Source: JADZAI01 sp964390465
GTDB taxonomy: Bacteria; Pseudomonadota; Alphaproteobacteria; Micropepsales; Micropepsaceae
Reading direction: 5' to 3'
DNA: 64,000 nucleotides
Assembly (NCBI GenBank): GCA_964390465.1
Contig: CAYMIJ010000011.1
Location: forward strand, 1-64,000
In this document: positions 51,728 through 60,454 of the stretch, piece after piece
Layout of the letters: each line of letters opens with the position of its first letter
Position numbering within the stretch: the first letter of the stretch is position 1
Notes under the pieces: generated by a model
What the model saw: the letters and a program-made list of their open reading frames with translations, nothing else
Told to the model about the DNA's origin: nothing
The model's database searches: none
Program-made: the position numbers and the translations under genes

Positions 51728-52729
51728 CTATACATCCGGGAAAGGATCGACACCGGACGTCACATCCCAGCCAAACAGCTCCCAGGTTTTTTTCATATGA
51801 GCGGGCAGCTCAGCAGTGACTTCCAGATAGCCGCCTGAGGGCTTGCGGATGCGCAGATAGCGCGCGTGCAGATGCATCTTGGCCGAGATCGCCCCTGACA
51901 TGCGCGCGCCCTCCTCGCCATATTTGAAGTCGCCCGCGATGGGTGTGCCCAGTGAGGCCATATGGACACGCAGCTGATGGGTGCGTCCGGTGACCGGCAT
52001 CAGCGCGACCCATGCCGCCTTTTGCGCCGCCGTGTCGATGACCTGATAACGGGTGACGGCGCGCTTGGCGTCGTCGTCCTCGCCCTTCTCGCGGATTACC
52101 ATGCGCTCATCGCTGCGGCCCGGCCCGTGCGCGACCTTGGCCAGCGCCGCCTTGACCATGCCCTGATGGGGCTTGGGCACACCAGCCGTCAGTGCCCAGT
52201 AGATCTTCTTGGTGTCGCGCTCGCGGAAGGATTCCGAAAGGGCGGCCGCCGCTGGCACCGTGCGGGCAATGACCAGAACGCCGGACGTGTCCTTGTCCAG
52301 ACGGTGAACCAGACGCGGGCGCTGCTTCTTACCGAAGGTCAGCGCACCCAGAAGATGATCGACTGAGCGGGTGATGCCCGGCCCGCCCTGACTTGGCAGA
52401 CCGGGTGGCTTGTTCAGTATGATAATCTCGGAATCCATATGAATCACAAGATCTTCCGCTGCGATCTTGTCGGATTGGTTCAGCGGCTTGTCAGACGCGC
52501 GAACAGGATTCACGCTGGCATTTTCCGGCATGGGTGGAATGCGAACGGCAGACCCTGCCGCCAGCCGGTCATTGGCTTTCACACGCCCGCCATCGACGCG
52601 CACCTGCCCCGTGCGCAGCAGCTTTTCCAAAGCGCCATGATTGAGGCCGGGAAAATGGCGCTTGAACCAGCGGTCCACACGCACGCCGCCTTCATCATTA
52701 CCGACGGTTTGTGTCCGTACGCCGCTCAT
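51728..52729 (-). CDS. RluA-family 23S rRNA pseudouridine synthase (RluC-like)
   Basis: Isomerises uridine to pseudouridine in large-subunit rRNA. From the ATG at 52729 it has 333 residues. The N-terminal S4 RNA-binding domain includes LLRTGQVRVDGGRVKANDRL, and the catalytic motif is HRLDKDTSGVLV with the nucleophilic Asp. GRTHQLRVH and AGDFKYGEE follow. The architecture (S4 + PseudoU_synth_2) fits RluC or RluD; RluC is preferred from its short C-terminus but not proven. The start overlaps the crcB stop by 4 bp. Confidence 0.9.
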   Translation of the reverse strand: MSGVRTQTVGNDEGGVRVDRWFKRHFPGLNHGALEKLLRTGQVRVDGGRVKANDRLAAGSAVRIPPMPENASVNPVRASDKPLNQSDKIAAEDLVIHMDSEIIILNKPPGLPSQGGPGITRSVDHLLGALTFGKKQRPRLVHRLDKDTSGVLVIARTVPAAAALSESFRERDTKKIYWALTAGVPKPHQGMVKAALAKVAHGPGRSDERMVIREKGEDDDAKRAVTRYQVIDTAAQKAAWVALMPVTGRTHQLRVHMASLGTPIAGDFKYGEEGARMSGAISAKMHLHARYLRIRKPSGGYLEVTAELPAHMKKTWELFGWDVTSGVDPFPDV

Positions 52730-53103
52730 ACTCCACCCTGTCGCATGAGCCATAATCCTAAGAACAAAAAGAGAACTGTCAAGAGCACGGAGGCTACGGC
52801 ATAAAGCACCGCGAGGCCAATGTCGCCCCGTTCAATGAGCATCACCGATTCCAGCGAGAAGGCCGAGAAGGTGGTGAAGCCGCCCATGACGCCGGTTGTG
52901 AGGAACAGGCGAAGCGCCTCGCTGAGCCCGCCCACGCGCACGCCCCACCCGACGATGGCCCCCATCAGAAAGGCACCCAGCACATTGACGGCGAGCGTGC
53001 CCCAGGGGAATGCGCCACCCACCAGACGCGAGATGACGCCTGACAGAATGAACCGCGCCACCGCCCCCAACGCGCCGCCAGCGGCGATGGCCAAAAGGTT
53101 CAT
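52726..53103 (-). CDS. crcB: Fluoride ion channel CrcB (Fluc)
   Basis: Dual-topology small membrane protein that exports fluoride. From the ATG at 53103 it has 125 residues with four helices. Signatures: GGALGAVARF, LAVNVLGAFLMG (channel-lining Asn) and GGFTTFSAFSLE (sodium and fluoride site Thr/Phe residues). The open frame reaches 53166 but the upstream part is not membrane-like. I saw no fluoride riboswitch in the short leader. Confidence 0.93.
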   Translation of the reverse strand: MNLLAIAAGGALGAVARFILSGVISRLVGGAFPWGTLAVNVLGAFLMGAIVGWGVRVGGLSEALRLFLTTGVMGGFTTFSAFSLESVMLIERGDIGLAVLYAVASVLLTVLFLFLGLWLMRQGGV

Positions 53104-53125
53104 GTCAGCATCCGCGCCGTAATAC

Positions 53126-53452
53126 TTAGTGCGCCATCGGCTCGGTGGCGACCTCACGTGTTCCACGATTGAAAAGGCAGATCTTCATGGCATGTCCCAT
53201 GTGTTCGCCTTTTTCTGCATGGTCGTCATGACCTTCCATGCCCTCGGCTTTGCCCTCGACGATCAGAACGTCATAGCCGATCGTGTCATCAAAGCCCGTG
53301 ATCTTTGAATGCGCCTTGGCATCCTTGAGGCCAGAGGCAGCGAGACAGGACGCATAAACTTCCTTCTCATGCTCGGCCCATGCTTCAGAGCTTGAGGAAA
53401 AGGCCGGGGTAAACGCGAGCAGCGTTGCGGCGAAAACGGCGGTACGGATCAT
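53126..53452 (-). CDS. Small secreted His-rich protein, unknown function
   Basis: 108 residues with a signal peptide (MIRTAVFAATLLAFTPAFS, cut around 19-26). The mature protein has two cysteines (in YASCLAA and KICLF) and a His/Glu/Asp-rich stretch (EGHDDHAEKGEHMGHAM) that could bind metal. No family is recognised. It sits 22 bp before crcB on the same strand; a periplasmic metal-related role is a guess only. Confidence 0.65.
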   Translation of the reverse strand: MIRTAVFAATLLAFTPAFSSSSEAWAEHEKEVYASCLAASGLKDAKAHSKITGFDDTIGYDVLIVEGKAEGMEGHDDHAEKGEHMGHAMKICLFNRGTREVATEPMAH

Positions 53453-53506
53453 TTAATGGCTCCTTTGCAGATCATGGATGGGATCATAGCGCCTGCTGAC
53501 GGTATG

Positions 53507-56161
<2,655 letters not shown>

Positions 56162-56209
56162 GATGGGTCTCAAAAATCGAACTCAAAGGAACCATTTCCC
56201 AATATCCTC

Positions 56210-56282
56210 ATGGCCGGGCGTAACCCGGCCATCCAATATCAAGCGTTTAGGGGGACTGGATGACCGCCTCAAGGGCGGTCAT
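56210..56282. repeat. Two adjacent intergenic palindromes between popZ and valS
   Basis: The first (56210-56232) is a 9-bp perfect stem with a 5-nt loop and core ATGGCCGGG/CCCGGCCAT; the same core appears at 25083-25109. The second (56260-56282) is an unrelated 9-bp stem (ATGACCGCC/GGCGGTCAT) with a 5-nt loop. Neither has a T-run on either strand, so they look like REP-type elements or mRNA-stabilising structures rather than classic terminators. Confidence 0.65.
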
Positions 56283-56299
56283 GAGGTAAAGCGCCTGAT

Positions 56300-56887
56300 C
56301 TAGCGACGGCGATGCGTTACCCGCTCGACCTCTTCGCGTACGATCCGTTCCACGATTTCGGGCAGATAGTCATCAAGCCACTGCTTCAGCATCGGCTTCA
56401 TCATGGCGCGGACCAGACCTTCCAGCGAATTGCCGGCAGCTGTTGTGGAAATGGAAAGGTCGCGCTGTAACCTGTCAAAGGCCGAAGCCGCGCGATCGAC
56501 CACAGCGGGCGCAACCAGGCCATCGTCCTCATCGACTTCGGGCTCATCTGCAGGCAGGTCTGAAGCCGCTTCATCCATCTCTGTTTCAGGCTCAGGAGGT
56601 GGCGCAACGCGCGGCGCAGCCGGAGGCTCAGCCCTGGCCAGGACCGGCTTTGGAGCAGGTGGTGGTGTGAAATCATCCTCAGTCGCTGACACGATCTCTG
56701 TCAGCTCCATCACATCATCGTCAGCCTCGGCTTCTGGAAGTGGTGGAGAAGGCTCAGCCGCAGACTTTGCAGGCTCAGGCTTTGGCGCATCCACCGCGTC
56801 AGAGTCCTCTTCGGAAATGATCTTCCGTATGGAGGCGAGAATCTCCTCCATCGTTGGTTCGCCAGCCTGTGCTGCGGCATTCGCCAT
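56300..56887 (-). CDS. popZ: PopZ-family polar organising protein (DUF2497)
   Basis: Forms a polar hub that anchors the origin and recruits cell-cycle regulators in Caulobacter. From the ATG at 56887 the protein has 195 residues. The N-terminal helix (PTMEEILASIRKIISEED) binds client proteins; a long acidic, proline-rich disordered middle (about 40-125) follows. The C-terminal oligomerisation helices read RAMMKPMLKQWLDDYLPEIV and VERIVREEVERV. Several in-frame ATGs exist at the start; this one has a GGGG element at suitable distance. It stands between tolC and valS, the usual alphaproteobacterial order. Confidence 0.9.
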   Translation of the reverse strand: MANAAAQAGEPTMEEILASIRKIISEEDSDAVDAPKPEPAKSAAEPSPPLPEAEADDDVMELTEIVSATEDDFTPPPAPKPVLARAEPPAAPRVAPPPEPETEMDEAASDLPADEPEVDEDDGLVAPAVVDRAASAFDRLQRDLSISTTAAGNSLEGLVRAMMKPMLKQWLDDYLPEIVERIVREEVERVTHRRR

Positions 56888-56952
56888 CGCCATCCCCCGC
56901 GTGACTGCGGCGCGAGTCACGCGCCACACAAGCCGCCATCATGACGTTAAGT

Positions 56953-58323
56953 CTAGTCCGCGCCAACCCCGATCAACTGCCCAGCCACAGAATCTGAATT
57001 GGGGACAGGATCGTAGATTTCCACGGGCAGGCTTATCTGCGCCGCCGAAAGGCGCCCCATGGCCGACAGAAGCTGATAGGCGGCAATCATCATGTTGGTC
57101 CGATTGGTCACCAGCCTTGAACGGGCATCAAGCAAAGCCTGCTGCGAGTTGAGAACATCCAGCGTGGTGCGGGCGCCGACCTGAGCCTCCTGCGCTACGC
57201 CTTCATAGGCCGTCTGGGCAGCAACGATCTGCGCTTCGGCAGACTGAATGGCCGCCTGTGCCGCCGCCAGATTGGCCCAGGCATTGGTCACGGCTTCAAT
57301 AACCTGACGTTCAGCCATCGTAGCTCCGAGCCGGGCCTGGCTCGCCTGCGCTTTTGACTGGCGCAGTTCCGACCACTCGGAACCACCCTGATAAAGTGGA
57401 ATGGATGCACCCAGCCCGATAGAAGTGGAGTCGGTCGTGCCGCGCCCCGGGGCAAGGATTGAGTTCGTTTTCGACTCGCCACGGCTATAGGATGCACTGA
57501 GATTGACGCTGGGCAGCATCGCGGACACCGCGCTGTCTACGCCCGCATCAGCGGCATTCGCACCTTCGCGCGCCGCCATGAGGTTGGGGTTCTGCTGCAG
57601 CGCGATGTTGATGGCGTCTTCAAGGGTTCGCGGCAAAGAAGGCAGTGGCGGGCTGGCGTCAAGATCCTTCGGTGTGTGCCCGACGATCTTCACATAGGCC
57701 GCCCGCGCCGCTTCAAGCTGGGCCTTGGCTGAAATCAGGCCGGTCTGCGCACCAAGCAGAGATGCTTCCGCCTGCGCCACGTTGGTGCGGGTGATCTCGC
57801 CCACATCGAAGCGGTCCTGTGCCGCCTGGCGTTCACGGCCCAGCACGGCGATCTGGTTTTCGGAAAGCTCGACCAGCTTCATGTCGCGCACGACATTCAT
57901 ATAAGCCTGCACCGTGGAGAGCAGCGTTTCTGACTCAACACCGGCCAGATTGGCCCGTCCGGCGCGGATATTCGCCTTGGCCGCATCGCGCCGTGCTTCG
58001 GTGCGCCCGAAATCGAAGATTTGCTGTGACGCGGAGATCTCTGCGCTCCAAGAATCGCTGCGGATGTCGGCCCGGTTATCCCAGCCACGCCCTGTGCTGC
58101 CGCTGATATTCACACGCGGACGCCAGGCGGAGTTGGCCATGGCCAGCGTTTCATCCGTGGCCCGCAGCCGGGCGCGTTCCCCCAGCAGCGAAGGGTTCGA
58201 TGTATAGGCAGCCACCATGGCGTCCTGAAGGCTCTCAGCTGACGCCGGACGAACAGCCAGCAGCGCCAGCACCGAAGAAACGGCCAGAAGACCCGGTCTG
58301 AGACGGCTGTTCTTATGCGTCAT
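56953..58323 (-). CDS. tolC: TolC-family outer membrane channel protein
   Basis: Outer-membrane exit duct for type I secretion or RND efflux. The 456 residues start with a signal peptide (basic SRLRPGLLAVSSVLALLAVRPASA) and contain the two tandem OEP repeats rich in Ala, Gln and coiled-coil patterns (AAYTSNPSLLGERARLRA and INIALQQNPNLMAAREGA). No lipobox is seen, so it belongs to the TolC rather than OprM-lipoprotein type. It starts 21 bp after the PIMT-like gene and precedes popZ by 65 bp. The transporter partners are not in the window. Confidence 0.9.
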   Translation of the reverse strand: MTHKNSRLRPGLLAVSSVLALLAVRPASAESLQDAMVAAYTSNPSLLGERARLRATDETLAMANSAWRPRVNISGSTGRGWDNRADIRSDSWSAEISASQQIFDFGRTEARRDAAKANIRAGRANLAGVESETLLSTVQAYMNVVRDMKLVELSENQIAVLGRERQAAQDRFDVGEITRTNVAQAEASLLGAQTGLISAKAQLEAARAAYVKIVGHTPKDLDASPPLPSLPRTLEDAINIALQQNPNLMAAREGANAADAGVDSAVSAMLPSVNLSASYSRGESKTNSILAPGRGTTDSTSIGLGASIPLYQGGSEWSELRQSKAQASQARLGATMAERQVIEAVTNAWANLAAAQAAIQSAEAQIVAAQTAYEGVAQEAQVGARTTLDVLNSQQALLDARSRLVTNRTNMMIAAYQLLSAMGRLSAAQISLPVEIYDPVPNSDSVAGQLIGVGAD

Positions 58324-58344
58324 GTTGATCCTGCCTGTTGTCTG

Positions 58345-59004
58345 TCAGAGGGCGAATGCTGCTGCTTTCCGGAAGCCCGGCAGTGCGGCGGCATTGGCGT
58401 CAAAAGCAAAGCGCCGGGAATAACCCTGCCCGGTGCGCTGGAAGATATGCGCCTTACCAATGCCGCTGTCTGTGACGATCGCGACAAGTCGGCCCTCCGG
58501 CGCGAGCTGGGCGACGAGAGCTTCCGGATCGAATGCGACTGCGCCATTGAGAAGAATTGCATCATAAGGTGCCTGTGCGGCGCACCCTGCCGTCAGCGGG
58601 CCAGTGACGGAAGTGACATTGGTCAGGCCGAGCGCCTCAAAATTGGCTTTGGCTGACGCCGCGAGGGCGGCATCTTCCTCAAGGGCCACGACACTGCCTG
58701 CCACATGCGCCAGAACGGCCGCCGAGTATCCTGTGGCGCCACCGACATCGAGCAGGCGCTCGCCTGGCTGGATCGAGGCGACCTGAGCCAGTTTGGCGAA
58801 GACGCGCGGGTCCAGCAGGAAGCGCCCCCCTCCGGCCGGGGCAGCTTCACCAGCATAGGCAAAGCTGCGTGCCGCTTCAGGCACGAATCGCTCTCGTGGG
58901 ATCAAACGCAGGGCGGCGACCAGCGCCGGGTCTGTCACGTCGGCGGTGCGGATGTGCCCATCGACCATGTTGGCGCGGGCTATGGCAAAGGCGTCCTGGC
59001 TCAT
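58345..59004 (-). CDS. Protein-L-isoaspartate O-methyltransferase-like protein, divergent
   Basis: 219 residues from the ATG at 59004, with the PIMT-like Rossmann core: ERLLDVGGATGYSAAVLAHVAG as motif I and VALEEDAALAASAKANF after it. True PIMTs have a Ser-Gln-Pro stretch just before motif I that contacts the isoaspartyl peptide; here the equivalent region reads AAPAGGGRFLLDP. The GDG segment is G-P-L. It may therefore be a SAM-binding relative with another substrate. The position directly before tolC is conserved in many alphaproteobacteria according to my recollection. Start extensions upstream are rejected. Confidence 0.75.
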   Translation of the reverse strand: MSQDAFAIARANMVDGHIRTADVTDPALVAALRLIPRERFVPEAARSFAYAGEAAPAGGGRFLLDPRVFAKLAQVASIQPGERLLDVGGATGYSAAVLAHVAGSVVALEEDAALAASAKANFEALGLTNVTSVTGPLTAGCAAQAPYDAILLNGAVAFDPEALVAQLAPEGRLVAIVTDSGIGKAHIFQRTGQGYSRRFAFDANAAALPGFRKAAAFAL

Positions 59005-59126
59005 GCGAATCTTGGTAAAAACAAGGGTCCTGCCCCGGCTTATCGCACCGCATCCCGACCTGCAATGCAATCCCGCCCGCGCCGGGCCTCACTTTTGGTA
59101 GAGGTCCGATTTCCCCCATTCGCGCG

Positions 59127-59155
59127 TTGTGAGACTGGAAACCTTCTGGTAATAG
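59127..59155 (+). promoter_or_regulatory. Promoter of tRNA-Cys
   Basis: TTGTGA -35 (59127-59132) and TAATAG -10 (59150-59155) with a 17-bp spacer, about 40 bp upstream of the mature tRNA 5' end. Spacing is ideal and the elements match the sigma-70-type consensus at 4 of 6 positions each. Confidence 0.5.
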
Positions 59156-59195
59156 CGCCCCTCCATTCTGCCGGACATGATGACTGCTGCTTTGA

Positions 59196-59269
59196 GGCCA
59201 CGTGGCGGAGTGGTTACGCAGAGGACTGCAAATCCTTGTATCCCGGTTCGATTCCGGGCGTGGCCTCCA
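59196..59269 (+). tRNA. tRNA-Cys (anticodon GCA)
   Basis: Acceptor stem GGCCACG pairs with CGTGGCC, discriminator T and an encoded CCA (59267-59269). The anticodon loop CTGCAAA gives GCA, and the T-loop TTCGATT closes on CCCGG/CCGGG. Mature length of 74 with CCA is normal. Confidence 0.95.
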
Positions 59270-59316
59270 CTCTTTCCTAACTCCGGTGAATCATTTCGTT
59301 CTAACCGGCATTAACT

Positions 59317-59332
59317 TTAACCCGTCGTTAAC
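59317..59332. promoter_or_regulatory. CtrA-like binding box TTAA-N7-TTAAC
   Basis: A full-length match to the CtrA consensus TTAA-N7-TTAAC (spacer CCCGTCG), lying in the spacer between tRNA-Cys and tRNA-Asn. In Caulobacter and relatives CtrA controls cell-cycle genes through such boxes. Here no protein gene starts close by; the nearest downstream elements are a terminator at 59400 and tRNA-Asn. It may control a small RNA, or be accidental. Confidence 0.4.
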
Positions 59333-59399
59333 CTTTCCACTGTATCAACCGTATTGTCTTCCCTTGAAGACACCCCACCATTCGAGTTCAACTTTTCAA

Positions 59400-59430
59400 C
59401 GGGCTGCGGAAACGCAGCCCGCTTTTTTTG
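59400..59430 (+). terminator. Rho-independent terminator
   Basis: A 9-bp perfect G+C-rich stem (59400-59408 with 59413-59421), a GAAA loop and a run of seven T after one C. It would end a transcript from the tRNA-Cys promoter, or from a start within 59330-59400. Confidence 0.9.
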
Positions 59431-59510
59431 CCCATCTTGAGGGCGCGTTAGGCTTTCTGCCTTAACCATTGACGCAGGCGCAGGCTTTGGTTACCCCACG
59501 CGCCCTGTGA

Positions 59511-59585
59511 TCCGCGGTAGCTCAGTGGTAGAGCAGCCGGCTGTTAACCGGCTGGTCGTAGGTTCGAATCCTACCCGCGGAGCCA
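59511..59585 (+). tRNA. tRNA-Asn (anticodon GUU)
   Basis: Acceptor stem TCCGCGG pairs with CCGCGGA, discriminator G and encoded CCA (59583-59585). The anticodon loop CTGTTAA gives GUU, and the T-arm is CGTAGGTTCGAATCCTAC. A TTGACG -35-like hexamer lies at 59469-59474 with a poor -10. It is preceded by the terminator at 59400, so it has its own promoter. Confidence 0.95.
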
Positions 59586-59689
59586 GTTTCCCCATTTTCT
59601 GACGTCTGATCTGTCACGGCTTCTTCAAGCCCTTCGGCAAATTGTGTCACAGGAAAACGGCATCACCCCAGCGAACCGCCGGGGCTGCC

Positions 59690-60454
59690 ATGTTCTCATT
59701 GTACGACAAGAAGGCGCTGATCGTCGGCGTCGCCAATGAACACTCCATCGCGTGGGGGTGCGCTGAAGCCCTTAAGGTACAGGGCGCTGATCTGGCCATC
59801 ACCTATCTGAACGAAAAAGCCGAACCGCATGTGCGGCCACTGGCCGAGCGGCTGGGTGCCAGTCTCATCCTGCCACTGGATGTCACGGTGCCAGGTCAGA
59901 TGGAAAAGGTGTTTGACGCTGTACGTGCAACGTGGGGGCGGCTCGACACACTGATCCACTCCATCGCCTTCGCGCCCAGAGATGACCTTCACGGCCGTGT
60001 CGTTGACTGCTCACCCGAGGGGTTTGCCAAGGCCATGGACATATCGGTGCATTCCTTCCTGCGCATGATCAAACTGGCCGAACCGCTGATGAGCAACGGC
60101 GGCACCTGTCTTTCGGTTTCCTTCTTCGGATCCACCCGCGTCGTGCGGCACTATAACGTCATGGGGCCGGTGAAGGCGGCGCTTGAAAGCAGCGTGCGCT
60201 ATGCCGCTGCCGAACTGGGCGAAAAAGGCATCCGCGTACATGCCCTTTCTCCAGGCCCGATGCTGACCCGCGCCGCCGCTGGCATCGACCATTTCGACGA
60301 CATGATGTCGGACGCCGCCGACCGCGCGCCGACCCACAAGCTGGCTACGATCGAAGACGTCGGTGCCATGGCGGCGTTCCTCGCCTCGCGTGAGGCCCGC
60401 AACATGACCGGCGGGGTGCATGAGATCGACGGCGGCTACTCCATCACAGCGTGA
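59690..60454 (+). CDS. fabI: Enoyl-ACP reductase (FabI) variant
   Basis: NADH-dependent reductase of fatty-acid elongation, 254 residues, SDR fold. The cofactor loop is LIVGVANEHSIAWGCAEAL, with the FabI-typical SIA. Catalytic Tyr155 and Lys162 (YNVMGPVK) are in place. The tyrosine corresponding to E. coli Tyr146 is Phe145 (SFFGST instead of SYLGAE); the loop after Pro (PGPMLTRAAAGI) is slightly changed. This suggests a paralogue distinct from the housekeeping FabI, perhaps acting on other enoyl substrates. The DUF3141 gene starts within its stop (GTGA overlap). Confidence 0.85.
   Translation: MFSLYDKKALIVGVANEHSIAWGCAEALKVQGADLAITYLNEKAEPHVRPLAERLGASLILPLDVTVPGQMEKVFDAVRATWGRLDTLIHSIAFAPRDDLHGRVVDCSPEGFAKAMDISVHSFLRMIKLAEPLMSNGGTCLSVSFFGSTRVVRHYNVMGPVKAALESSVRYAAAELGEKGIRVHALSPGPMLTRAAAGIDHFDDMMSDAADRAPTHKLATIEDVGAMAAFLASREARNMTGGVHEIDGGYSITA

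Noticed and set aside
53104..53125. Fluoride riboswitch expected before crcB
   Set aside because: The leader is only 22 bp from the upstream gene and shows none of the conserved pseudoknot segments.
59202..59465. Plus-strand frame of 87 codons through tRNA-Cys and the terminator
   Set aside because: It runs through a tRNA gene and a terminator hairpin and has no coding features.
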